DNA of 11,355 bases from an uncultured Thermomicrobiales bacterium (GTDB lineage Bacteria; Chloroflexota; Chloroflexia; Thermomicrobiales; UBA6265), in the NCBI GenBank assembly GCA_902806375.1, contig CADCWK010000030.1, forward strand, positions 1 to 11,355, in the 5' to 3' direction. Each line of letters starts with the position of its first letter. Position 1 is the stretch's first letter. This document shows positions 1 through 6,287 of the stretch, in pieces. Below the pieces are notes generated by a model. That model did not search any database and was not told the origin of the DNA. It saw only the letters and a program-made list of their open reading frames with translations. The position numbers were made by a program, and so were the translations under genes.

Positions 1-926
1 CCCTCCAGCACGGCCACCGAGCCGAACTGGGCGAGGAACAGCACGATCAGCCAGGTGATTCGCGAGCGGAACAGACGGAAGGGTGAGGAGCGCAGGTAGG
101 GCTCGTTGAGCGGCGAGGCACCACCGAGCCGGGTGATGTCCTCCGTCGCCTCGTCCTCGAAGACGTCGAGGACGTCGTCGGCGGTGATGATGCCGAGCAA
201 CCGATTGTCGTCTCCGACGACGGGCAGGGCGAGGAGGTCGTGCTCGGTCAGCAGCCGCGCGGCGATCTCCTGGTCCTCCAGCACCGGCACGCGGATCGGG
301 TTCCGGATCATCAGGTCCCGGACCTGCGTCGACGGGGCCGTGAGGACCAGCGCATGCAGCGACAGGACACCGAGCAGCCGCGTCTGGTCATCGCAGACGT
401 AGACGTAGTTGACCGTCTCGGCCTCCTCGGCCACCCGGCGCAGCGCCGTGACGGCCTGGTCGGCGCGGAGGTTGGGCAGGACCGCGACGAAGGCCGGCGT
501 CATGATGCCGCCCGCCGACTGGGGCGGGTAGCTCATGAGGTCGCGGATTTCCGCGGCCTCCTCCGGCTCCATCTCGATCAGGAGTCCCTCGGCGACGGAG
601 GACTCGATCTCGGCGAGGATGTCGGTCGCGTCGTCGGGGTCGATCTCCTCGAGGATGTCGGCCGCCTGGGCGGTCGACATGCGGGAGAGGATCCGGGCGG
701 CGTCGCGCTCGTCCAGCCGGCCGATCAGCTCGGCGAGCACCTCATCCCCGAGAATGGCGAACAGGCGAGTCAGTTCCGGCCCGGTGAGGTGTTCGAGCAG
801 GGCGAGGGCGTCCTGCTCGAGCATGAGACGGGCGAGAGCCTGCGCTCTCGCCCCGTCGCCATCCGCCACCGTCGCGCGGAGGTCATCGAGCAGGGACGAC
901 CCTGCTTCCACAGTCGTCTGCTGCAT
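1..926 (-). CDS. mgtE: Magnesium transporter MgtE, N-terminal part (gene continues past the left edge)
   Basis: This is an MgtE-family Mg2+ channel/transporter of the cytoplasmic membrane. The visible 308 residues begin MQQTTVEAGSSLLDDL. Residues about 10-130 are the acidic helical-repeat N domain (for example ADILEEIDPDDATDILAEIE at 89-108). Residues about 137-262 are a CBS pair, including SAGGIMTPAF near 137-146 and LPVVGDDNRLLGIITADDVL near 234-253. The connecting helix follows, then the first membrane segment near 290-307 (TWLIVLFLAQFGSVAVL). In characterised MgtE proteins the N and CBS domains bind Mg2+ and close the pore, so the sensing part is present here. The rest of the membrane domain lies outside the window. 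The ATG is well fixed: an in-frame TAG lies four codons upstream, and a weak AGGG about 8 nt upstream could serve as ribosome site. A small ORF ends 26 bp upstream on the same strand, so the two are probably co-transcribed. Confidence 0.95.
   Translation of the reverse strand, partial: MQQTTVEAGSSLLDDLRATVADGDGARAQALARLMLEQDALALLEHLTGPELTRLFAILGDEVLAELIGRLDERDAARILSRMSTAQAADILEEIDPDDATDILAEIESSVAEGLLIEMEPEEAAEIRDLMSYPPQSAGGIMTPAFVAVLPNLRADQAVTALRRVAEEAETVNYVYVCDDQTRLLGVLSLHALVLTAPSTQVRDLMIRNPIRVPVLEDQEIAARLLTEHDLLALPVVGDDNRLLGIITADDVLDVFEDEATEDITRLGGASPLNEPYLRSSPFRLFRSRITWLIVLFLAQFGSVAVLE
830..853. repeat. Intragenic inverted repeat in mgtE (10-bp arms, 4-nt loop)
   Basis: GGGCGAGAGC (830-839) and GCTCTCGCCC (844-853) are perfect reverse complements around a 4-nt loop. 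Three further pairs (827-829 with 855-857) form if the C at 854 is bulged. It falls about 25-34 codons into mgtE, so the mgtE mRNA would carry a strong hairpin early in the coding region. GC-rich coding DNA yields such repeats by chance at some rate, so no function is claimed. Confidence 0.6.
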
Positions 927-952
927 GGATGAGCCCTATGGGAGCCGGTCGG

Positions 953-1207
953 CTAGCGGTGCGTCCGGTCCAGGGCGGTCCGGAGGAAACGGCGCATGTG
1001 GATGAGGTGACGACGGTCCTCAGCGGCCGTCTCGACGGGTGGGGTCGCCGGGACGACGGCCTGCATGCGCGGGGCCGGGCGGGAGACCGGTGTGGTGCGG
1101 ATTACGGTGCCCTGGCCATCGGCGCTGATGATGAAGCGACGCGAGGCAGGCGTGCGGTTGACGCCGCGGGCGGATGTGGGCGTGTTGCTCTCGGGAGTGA
1201 AGGACAT
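953..1207 (-). CDS. Small hypothetical protein (84 aa) upstream of mgtE
   Basis: I do not recognise the family. The frame starts at ATG 1207 behind a GGAGG ribosome site with an 8-nt spacing and ends at TAG, 26 bp before the mgtE start. About 71 of its 83 codons after the start end in G or C, like the neighbouring genes, which argues for real coding. The protein has a Pro/Thr/Ser/Arg-rich first half (PESNTPTSARGVNRTP; FIISADGQGTVIRTTPVSR), a Pro/Ala stretch (RPAPRMQAVVPATPPVETAA) and a basic tail (EDRRHLIHMRRFLRTALDRTHR) that could form one amphipathic helix. There is no signal peptide, membrane segment or cysteine. Its position between the promoter and mgtE suggests a role linked to mgtE expression or function, but that is inference. 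A chance ORF remains possible. Confidence 0.6.
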   Translation of the reverse strand: MSFTPESNTPTSARGVNRTPASRRFIISADGQGTVIRTTPVSRPAPRMQAVVPATPPVETAAEDRRHLIHMRRFLRTALDRTHR

Positions 1208-1445
1208 GCGTGTCGCCTCCGGACGGACCCGGGCGGGCCGTCACTTGCCCCGGCCGGACCGGGGCGGGCGCACACAGGGTGGCTCGTCGGCGATCAGACC
1301 GGGATTCGTTCGCAATCGGTCGATGTACTGCCGGCGTTCAATAGACTTCCCAGTTGAGAGACCAGCCCCGGACGCGTCCCGCTCTCGGGTCCGCATGGAT
1401 GTCCGTGGGCACCATGACCGCGCACCGTGATGCCCGATCCGGACA
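1208..1445 (-). other. Long 5' leader of the small-ORF/mgtE transcript
   Basis: From the promoter at 1446-1475 (minus strand) an mRNA would start near 1439 and run about 230 nt before the first start codon at 1207. I find no convincing gene here on either strand. The only clear structure is the stem-loop at 1247-1265. Mg2+ transporter genes often have regulatory leaders (M-box riboswitch, leader peptides), but the M-box sequence motifs are not visible here. The adjoining stretch 1476-1704 upstream of the next gene also holds no gene that I can support. Confidence 0.4.
1247..1265 (-). promoter_or_regulatory. Stem-loop in the mgtE-operon leader just before the small ORF
   Basis: GCCCCGG and CCGGGGC form a perfect 7-bp stem with a 5-nt loop. 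It lies about 40 nt upstream of the small ORF start, in the transcribed leader. No U-run follows it, so it is not a standard intrinsic terminator. It could affect leader folding or be a GC-rich coincidence. Confidence 0.35.
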
Positions 1446-1475
1446 AGTATACGTTGGTCCGCGAGAGCGGGTCAA
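1446..1475 (-). promoter_or_regulatory. Sigma-70-type promoter for the small ORF/mgtE transcript
   Basis: On the minus strand TTGACC (1475-1470) and TATACT (1451-1446) are separated by 18 bp. Both match the sigma-70 consensus in five of six positions. The expected transcription start is near 1439. It is the clearest promoter in the window and points toward the small ORF and mgtE. Confidence 0.7.
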
Positions 1476-1704
1476 CGGCGCCGAATCGGAGCCGATGCGC
1501 CAGTCTCCCGGGCTTGAACGCGCCTGACGCCGGCCCGGTTCCGCCCTGCTCGACCTGGACTGACCGACATGGCCCAGGACGGCCCCTCTCGCCCCATCCC
1601 GGCAAGATCGAAGAAGCGAGCCGGTGTACGTGCAGATAACATGTTCTGGTGCGGGGAGTGCCGAGCTCTCGCCGGGTTGACCGCTGGAGGCGAGAGGAAC
1701 CACC

Positions 1705-2166
1705 GTGAAGTACGAAGAGATCGTGGATCTCATGGACAACGACCCGGTCGTGCAGGGGCTGCTCCAGGCACCCATCCCGGCCCGGCTCGCCTACGTCGCC
1801 CTGGATGGTTCCCCCCGGGTCATCCCGGTCAGTTACCTGTGGAACGGCGAGGCGTTCGTCTTCGCGACGTGGACGACCGCTCCGAAACTGGAGGCGCTCG
1901 CCGCGAACCCACGCGTCGCCATGACCATCGACACCGAGACGTTCCTGCCGCACATCCTCCTGGTCCGCGGCGTGGTGACGATGGAGACCGTCGAGGGAGT
2001 CCCGGCTGAGTACGTGGAGGCGTCCCGGCGGATCGTCGGGGAAGACCGCATGGCCGAATGGGAAGCCAACGTCCGCAGGGACCACACGTCGATGGTCCTC
2101 GTCCGCGTCACGCCGACCTGGATCCGGATCATCGACTTCGTCCGGACCTTCCCCGGCGGCAAGTAG
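1705..2166 (+). CDS. PPOX-fold flavin-binding protein (pyridoxamine 5'-phosphate oxidase family)
   Basis: This 153-residue protein has the split-barrel fold layout of the pyridoxamine phosphate oxidase-like superfamily. The features are PARLAYVALDGSPRVIPVSYLWNGEAFVFATW (26-56) for the first strands, then TTAPKLEALAANPRVAMTID (57-76) with the lysine/asparagine segment typical of cofactor phosphate binding. LLVRGVVTMETVEG (85-98) follows, and the C-terminal strand VLVRVTPTWIRIIDF (131-145) is typical. Family members bind FMN or F420 and reduce or oxidise small molecules; the substrate cannot be read from the sequence. It starts at GTG with a GAGAGGAA ribosome site about 6 nt upstream. It is a single gene, convergent with the next gene across a 7-bp gap. 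True PdxH is longer (about 200 residues) and has other motifs, so PdxH is unlikely. Confidence 0.85.
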   Translation: MKYEEIVDLMDNDPVVQGLLQAPIPARLAYVALDGSPRVIPVSYLWNGEAFVFATWTTAPKLEALAANPRVAMTIDTETFLPHILLVRGVVTMETVEGVPAEYVEASRRIVGEDRMAEWEANVRRDHTSMVLVRVTPTWIRIIDFVRTFPGGK

Positions 2167-2173
2167 CGGTGGC

Positions 2174-2920
2174 TCATTCCCGGGTCCAGGCCCGGGCGTC
2201 CACGAATGCGCCGTCGATGAGCCGCGGGACGACCTGGCTGACATCATGGGCGGTCGCGATCTCCACGTCCGCGCCGAAGCCCGCCTCGCGCAACTCCCGG
2301 CCGGACTCGCCGTCGGCGATCAGCGTCGCCGCCTGCGCACCGGCCGCCCGGAACGCGGCGATGGCCAGCCAGGCCTCCGGCGACGGGTCGAAGCCGATCG
2401 CGTCCAGGATCGCCCCAGCCCCGAGCTGGTCCTCGAGGGCCGGTCGCCAGCCCGCTCCGTCCGGCCAGTGCTCGCCGGCCGCGACGACCGTCACCCGCCG
2501 CCCCAGCCGGTGGGCCGTCAGCCCGACCGCCGTCGCGTTCCGGAGGCACCCAGTCAGCACGACCGCCCCGCTCGACGCGGCGATCGTGGCCAGCGTCGAG
2601 CCGTTGGGCGAGGGCAGGAGCAGACGCGTCCCGGCCGGGATCGCGGTGAGCGACGCGGGCGACAGTGCGTACGGGGTCTCGCCGCTCAGTTCCCGGCGCG
2701 GGACGGCCAGCGTCGCCCCGATCTCCGCCGCCCGTTGCCGGGCGGTGTCGTCGCGCCAGCGCCAGGGGATCACCGTCGCCTCGCGCCCGACCGCCACGTC
2801 GACGGCGGTCGAGAAGCTCAGGACGTCGACGATCACGATGACGTCCGAGACCGGGGCCAACCGGCGCAGACCCTCGGCCCCCCAGGCCAGCCGGATCCGG
2901 TAGAGCTGCTGGGCATCCAT
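2174..2920 (-). CDS. comB: ComB-family 2-phosphosulfolactate phosphatase
   Basis: The 248-residue product matches the ComB family, whose archaeal founder removes phosphate from 2-phosphosulfolactate in coenzyme M synthesis using Mg2+. Family landmarks in order are SDVIVIVDVLSFSTAVDVAV (25-44), TRLLLPSPNGSTLA (98-111), VVLTGCLRNATAV (120-132), VTVVAAGEHWPDGAGWRPAL (143-162) and EDQLGAGAILD (163-173). ComB homologues are common in bacteria that do not make coenzyme M; their physiological substrate is often unknown, so the enzyme name is by family only. The start at 2920 is chosen because GAGAGGGGAG lies about 8 nt upstream and the protein then begins MDAQQLYRIRLAWG, as family members do. A longer frame (33 more residues from 3019) has no good ribosome site. 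No sulfolactate or coenzyme M partner gene is in the window. Confidence 0.85.
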   Translation of the reverse strand: MDAQQLYRIRLAWGAEGLRRLAPVSDVIVIVDVLSFSTAVDVAVGREATVIPWRWRDDTARQRAAEIGATLAVPRRELSGETPYALSPASLTAIPAGTRLLLPSPNGSTLATIAASSGAVVLTGCLRNATAVGLTAHRLGRRVTVVAAGEHWPDGAGWRPALEDQLGAGAILDAIGFDPSPEAWLAIAAFRAAGAQAATLIADGESGRELREAGFGADVEIATAHDVSQVVPRLIDGAFVDARAWTRE

Positions 2921-3100
2921 GGCGGCGACTCCCCTCTCCGGCGACTGGCGTCCCACGGCAAGGTGGACGAACGGCCAGCGATTGGGCATGATCCCATGCG
3001 TGCGCCAGGCCGGGCACATCCCGACCCAGCCGAGCCCGGGCGGACATCCTCCGTCGCGGGTCGCCCGTCCCCACCCGCCATCACCCAGTCAGGACGCCCG

Positions 3101-4672
3101 ATGCCCCTCTCCGAACTGCAACAGGTCCGTCTCGCCAAGGTCGCCCGGCTCCGCGAGCAGGGGCATGACCCCTACCCCACCACCGCCGAGCGGACTCACA
3201 CGGCCGCAGCAGCGCTGGAGGCATTCACCGTCGCCGAGACGGCCGAGCCGAGTGGCCTCGACGCCGACGGGAACCTGGCGGAGCCGGTCACCGTGGTCGG
3301 CCGGATCGTCGCCCAGCGGCAGATGGGCAAGAGCCTGTTCATGCCGGTCGAGGACGGCTCCGGCCGCCTGCAGCTCTACCTGCGCAAGAACGACCTCGGC
3401 GACGAGCCGTTCGAGGACGTCCTCCGGCTCTACGACCTCGGCGACTTCGTCCAGGCGACCGGCCAGCTGTTCCGGACCCGGACCGGCGAGGTGTCCCTCC
3501 GCGTCACGGCGATCCGGATGCTGAGCAAGGCGCTCAACGCTCCGCCGGAGAAGTGGCACGGCCTGACCGACGTCGAGACCCGCTACCGGCGCCGCTACGC
3601 CGACCTGCTCAGTAACGACGAGGTCCGGCAGGTGTTCGTCGCCCGCGCCCGGATCGTCTCGGCGCTCCGGCGTGAGCTGGACGGGCGCGGCTACCTCGAG
3701 GTGGAGACGCCGACCCTCCAGCCGCTCTACGGCGGCGCCGCGGCGCGGCCCTTCACGACGCGGCACAACGCGCTCGACCAGACCTTCTACCTGCGCATCG
3801 CCGACGAGCTCTACCTGAAGCGGCTGATCGTCGGCGGCTATGAGCGCGTCTACGAGATCTGCAAGGACTTCCGCAACGAGGGCATCGACCGCTTCCACTC
3901 GCCTGAGTTCACGATGCTGGAGTTCTACCAGGCCTACGCCGACTACACCGACATGATGGGGATCGTCGAGTCGCTGATCGTCGCCGCCACCGTCGCGGTC
4001 CACGGCGAGCCGCGCTTTGGATGGCGCGGCCAGACGATCGAGATGTCGGCCCCATGGCCGCGCAAGACCCTGCGCCAGGCGATCATCGATGGCTGTGGCG
4101 TCGATTATGTCGACCATTCCGAGCAGCCGTCGCTGCTGGCCGCCGCCCGCGCGGCCGGTGCCGACGTCGCGACCGACACGGTCTGGCCGAAGATCGTCGA
4201 CGAGTTGCTCAAGCAGTTCGTCCGGCCGCACATCGTCCAGCCAGTCATCCTCTATGACTACCCGGTCGCCCTCTCGCCACTCGCCAAGCGGCGACCAGAC
4301 GACCCCACCCACGCGGAGCGGTTCCAGCCGTTCTTCTGCGGGGGAGAGATCGGCAACGCCTTCACCGAGCTGAACGATCCGCTCGACCAACTCGCCCGCT
4401 TCCGCGCCCAGGACCAGGACAAGGCGGCGGGAGACGACGAGGCGATGCCGATCGACGCCGACTACGTCAACGCCCTGATGTACGGGATGCCGCCGACCGG
4501 GGGCGTCGGGATCGGCATCGACCGCCTGGCGATGGTGCTGACCGACCAGGACACCCTGCGCGACGTCGTCCTGTTCCCCGCCCTCCGGAACCTTCCCGCC
4601 GACCAGGACCCCGTCGGCCGGACCATCAGCGACCTCGACCCCGTCGCTGAGGGGCTGATCCCGCAGGTTTAG
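3101..4672 (+). CDS. lysS: Lysyl-tRNA synthetase, class II
   Basis: The 523-residue enzyme charges tRNA-Lys with lysine using ATP in the cytoplasm. Residues about 63-140 are the anticodon-binding OB fold (VTVVGRIVAQRQMGKSLFMP; GDFVQATGQLF). The class II catalytic core follows: motif 1 around GYLEVETPTLQPL (197-209), the lysine-pocket GGAAARPFTTRHNALD (211-226), motif 2 FRNEGIDRFHSPEFTMLEFY (257-276) with R258/E260, then FCGGEIGNAFTELNDPLDQ (412-430), and motif 3 GGVGIGIDRLAMVLTD (467-482) with R475. All class II motifs are intact and length is normal for bacterial LysRS. The start is the ATG at 3101 with AGGA six nt upstream; the open frame reaches much further upstream, but that part reads as a low-complexity shadow of comB on the other strand. 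It diverges from comB across 180 bp; I see no strong promoter there. Confidence 0.97.
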   Translation: MPLSELQQVRLAKVARLREQGHDPYPTTAERTHTAAAALEAFTVAETAEPSGLDADGNLAEPVTVVGRIVAQRQMGKSLFMPVEDGSGRLQLYLRKNDLGDEPFEDVLRLYDLGDFVQATGQLFRTRTGEVSLRVTAIRMLSKALNAPPEKWHGLTDVETRYRRRYADLLSNDEVRQVFVARARIVSALRRELDGRGYLEVETPTLQPLYGGAAARPFTTRHNALDQTFYLRIADELYLKRLIVGGYERVYEICKDFRNEGIDRFHSPEFTMLEFYQAYADYTDMMGIVESLIVAATVAVHGEPRFGWRGQTIEMSAPWPRKTLRQAIIDGCGVDYVDHSEQPSLLAAARAAGADVATDTVWPKIVDELLKQFVRPHIVQPVILYDYPVALSPLAKRRPDDPTHAERFQPFFCGGEIGNAFTELNDPLDQLARFRAQDQDKAAGDDEAMPIDADYVNALMYGMPPTGGVGIGIDRLAMVLTDQDTLRDVVLFPALRNLPADQDPVGRTISDLDPVAEGLIPQV

Positions 4673-4682
4673 GAGTGGCCAT

Positions 4683-4695
4683 CGGGCAATGCCCG
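4683..4695 (+). terminator. Possible weak stem-loop terminator after lysS
   Basis: CGGGC and GCCCG form a 5-bp stem with a 3-nt loop, starting 11 nt after the lysS stop codon. No U-run follows, so this is at most a weak or factor-assisted end. Confidence 0.25.
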
Positions 4696-4754
4696 GTCCT
4701 CAAGAACCGGACTAAGAGACGGCGCGGAGCGGCGCGATGGAAAGATCTGACGGG

Positions 4755-4768
4755 GCCAGTCGACTGGC
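4755..4768. repeat. 14-bp perfect palindrome upstream of the FAD oxidase gene
   Basis: GCCAGTCGACTGGC reads the same on both strands with no spacer. It lies about 220 bp upstream of the oxidase start. Such a site could bind a dimeric regulator, but no regulator gene is adjacent, and the GATAAT candidate lies about 90 bp downstream of it. Confidence 0.35.
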
Positions 4769-4988
4769 GAACAGCCGATTTGCCGGGTGGCACCCGTCCC
4801 ATAGGGGCCAAGCTGGCCAGCCCGGCCTCCGCGGCGGCCTTCTCCCCGCTGGGCGATAATGGTCTTCCAGGAACAACCCCGTCCACTTCGACCTGACGTG
4901 ACCAGGACCGCCCGGCTGGCAAGCTTCGCCCCTACATCCAGGCGTGAGACACCCCACTGACCGACGAGGGTCAGACCACGGAGGAACG

Positions 4989-6245
4989 ATGACCAGTTCT
5001 CAGACCGTCGCCTCAGGATCGTACTGGCACGCGACCGCCACGATGCCGGTCCCGGACGATCCTCTCCCGAGTGAAGCCGATGTGGTCGTCGTCGGGGGCG
5101 GCCTGCTCGGCTGCTGGACCGCCTACTGGCTGGCACGGGCCGGCGTCGCGGTGACGCTGGTCGAGCGGACCGGGATCGGCTGGGGCGCGACCGGCCGCAA
5201 CGGTGGCTTCGTCGGCTCCGGGACGGCAGTCGGCTACCGCGACGCGATCGACCGGTATGGGCATGAGACCGCCCGCGAGCTCTGGCGCCTGACCCTCGAG
5301 GGTCAGGCGCTCGTCAAGCGCGTGCTCGACGAGGAGGAGATCGCCTGTGACCACCGCGCGCCCGGCATCCTGAGTCTCGCCCTCACCGAAGCGGACCTCG
5401 ACGACATGGGGCGCGACATCGCCGCCATGCACGCCGACGGTTTCGTCGGCGACATCGTCGACCGGGCGACCACGCAGGGCGCGATCGCGACGCCCCTCGG
5501 CCCGGAGATCGTCGGTGCCGCCTGGTTCTCCCGTGACGGCGGTCAGCTTCACTCGATGCGCTACCTGGCCGGTCTGGCCGCGGCTGCCCGCCGGCACGGC
5601 GCCCGGCTCTGCCATGCCGGGGTAACGGCCCTCGTGACCGCGGGAGATGGGACGCGGGTCGAGACCACGGCCGGACCGATCCGTGCTGGGCGCGTCGTCG
5701 TCGCGATCAACGCCTGGAGCGACGAGATCGTTCCCGCGCTTGCCGGTGTCGTCGTGCCGGTGCGAGGTCAGATCCTCGCCTACGAGCCGATCCCGCCTGT
5801 CTTCACGACCGGTCTCGCCGCGTCCATCACGCCGAGCGGCGAGTACTGGCAGCAGACGCCGGACGGCTCGATCGTCATCGGCGGCTGCCGGGCTGACGCG
5901 GCCAACGGTGACCTCGGCGTCCGCGACCTCGAACCGACCCCAGACGTCATCGCCTCGATCGAGGGCGTCCTCCCCCGCCTGTTCCCGGAACTGGGCGGGC
6001 TGCAGGTCGCGCAGCGCTGGGCGGGGCCGATGGCCTTCACCTCGGATTATCTCCCCGTCGCCGACGCTGCGCCGGACCTGCCGGGCGTCTGGGTCACGGG
6101 CGGCTTCTGCGGCCACGGGATGCCCTACGGGCCGCGCGTCGGGCAGCTCCTGGCCGAAGCGGCGGTGACCGGGACGACACCTGTCGCGCTGGAACCGCTC
6201 CGGATCGGTCGGCCGACGCTTGTGCCCCTCGCCATCGCTCACTGA
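4989..6245 (+). CDS. DAO-family FAD-dependent amino acid/amine oxidoreductase
   Basis: This 418-residue flavoprotein oxidises an amine or amino acid, probably passing electrons to O2. The N-terminal FAD site reads ADVVVVGGGLLGCWTAYWLARAG (30-52) with the GxGxxG motif at 36-41 and an acidic ribose ligand E59. GWGATGRNGGFVGSG (64-78) matches the GA(S/T)GRNGG signature of the PuuB/OrdL gamma-glutamylputrescine oxidase and DadA-like group. VVVAINAWSDEIVP (236-249) and the C-terminal GVWVTGGFCGHGMPYGPRVG (366-385) complete the two-part FAD fold. No signal peptide is seen, so it should be cytoplasmic. ATG 4989 is chosen because GGAGG ends 4 nt upstream; an in-frame start 15 codons earlier has no site. 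It appears monocistronic and its substrate is unknown. Close alternatives are sarcosine oxidase-like and glycine oxidase-like enzymes. Confidence 0.88.
   Translation: MTSSQTVASGSYWHATATMPVPDDPLPSEADVVVVGGGLLGCWTAYWLARAGVAVTLVERTGIGWGATGRNGGFVGSGTAVGYRDAIDRYGHETARELWRLTLEGQALVKRVLDEEEIACDHRAPGILSLALTEADLDDMGRDIAAMHADGFVGDIVDRATTQGAIATPLGPEIVGAAWFSRDGGQLHSMRYLAGLAAAARRHGARLCHAGVTALVTAGDGTRVETTAGPIRAGRVVVAINAWSDEIVPALAGVVVPVRGQILAYEPIPPVFTTGLAASITPSGEYWQQTPDGSIVIGGCRADAANGDLGVRDLEPTPDVIASIEGVLPRLFPELGGLQVAQRWAGPMAFTSDYLPVADAAPDLPGVWVTGGFCGHGMPYGPRVGQLLAEAAVTGTTPVALEPLRIGRPTLVPLAIAH
5285..5310. repeat. Perfect 26-bp palindrome inside the FAD oxidase gene
   Basis: The 13 bases GCGCCTGACCCTC (5285-5297) are followed at once by their exact reverse complement (5298-5310). 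It covers codons near residues 99-108 (WRLTLEGQAL). In RNA this would be a stem of about 11 bp closed by a UCGA loop. A 13+13 perfect palindrome is rare by chance, even in GC-rich DNA. It could act as a DNA-binding site, a transcription pause or nothing. Confidence 0.8.
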
Positions 6246-6246
6246 T

Positions 6247-6261
6247 GGGACAGTAAGTCCC
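6247..6261. terminator. Small stem-loop between convergent genes
   Basis: GGGAC and GTCCC form a 5-bp stem with the loop AGTAA, directly after the oxidase stop codon in a 42-bp gap between convergent genes. There is no U-run on either strand, so terminator function is only suggested by position. Confidence 0.3.
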
Positions 6262-6287
6262 CGCCAGTCCAGGTCAGGCCAGGGTCG

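Larger units (their letters stand above)
4673..4988 (+). other. 316-bp intergenic region with several short inverted repeats
   Basis: This gap lies between lysS and the FAD oxidase gene. I find no convincing ORF or tRNA on either strand. It holds small inverted repeats at 4683-4695 (CGGGC-AAT-GCCCG), 4755-4768 (a 14-bp perfect palindrome), 4784-4796 (CGGGT-GGC-ACCCG) and 4806-4818 (GGCCA-AGC-TGGCC). A GATAAT hexamer at 4855-4860 resembles a -10 box, but no matching -35 is seen. If used, it would give an oxidase leader of about 120 nt. A structured leader or lysS 3' end is possible but not shown. Confidence 0.4.

Noticed and set aside
240..932. Long plus-strand open frame (230 codons) opposite mgtE
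   Set aside because: It is antisense to a clear MgtE reading frame with conserved domains; its protein is Arg/Asp/Gly-rich low complexity typical of GC-rich antisense shadows.
929..1357. Plus-strand open frame opposite the small ORF and the leader
   Set aside because: No ribosome site or recognisable motif; it overlaps the minus-strand small ORF, which has a GGAGG site and better codon bias.
1208..1445. M-box (ykoK) Mg2+ riboswitch in the mgtE leader
   Set aside because: Position would suit it, but I cannot see the conserved M-box sequence blocks. A covariance search could still overturn this.
1294..2247. 317-codon minus-strand frame across the PPOX gene
   Set aside because: It runs opposite a recognisable PPOX-fold gene and through a promoter region; its sequence shows no family features.
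2246..3100. Long in-frame upstream extension of lysS
   Set aside because: It reads antisense to comB with Arg/Pro/Gly-rich low-complexity residues. LysRS homology starts at the ATG at 3101, which has AGGA upstream.
3089..4390. 433-codon minus-strand frame opposite lysS
   Set aside because: Shadow of lysS; all class II synthetase motifs are on the plus strand.
4675..4896. 73-codon plus frame right after lysS
   Set aside because: Its GTG start lies three bases after the lysS stop with no usable spacing to AGGAG, and codon third positions are mixed, unlike neighbouring genes.
4673..4988. tRNA or glycine riboswitch in the gap before the FAD oxidase
   Set aside because: I looked for T-arm GGTTCRA-type signals and for glycine riboswitch core motifs on both strands and found neither.
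5013..6242. 409-codon minus-strand frame opposite the FAD oxidase
   Set aside because: Antisense shadow; Asp/Arg/Gly-rich and without motifs, while the plus strand encodes a complete FAD fold.
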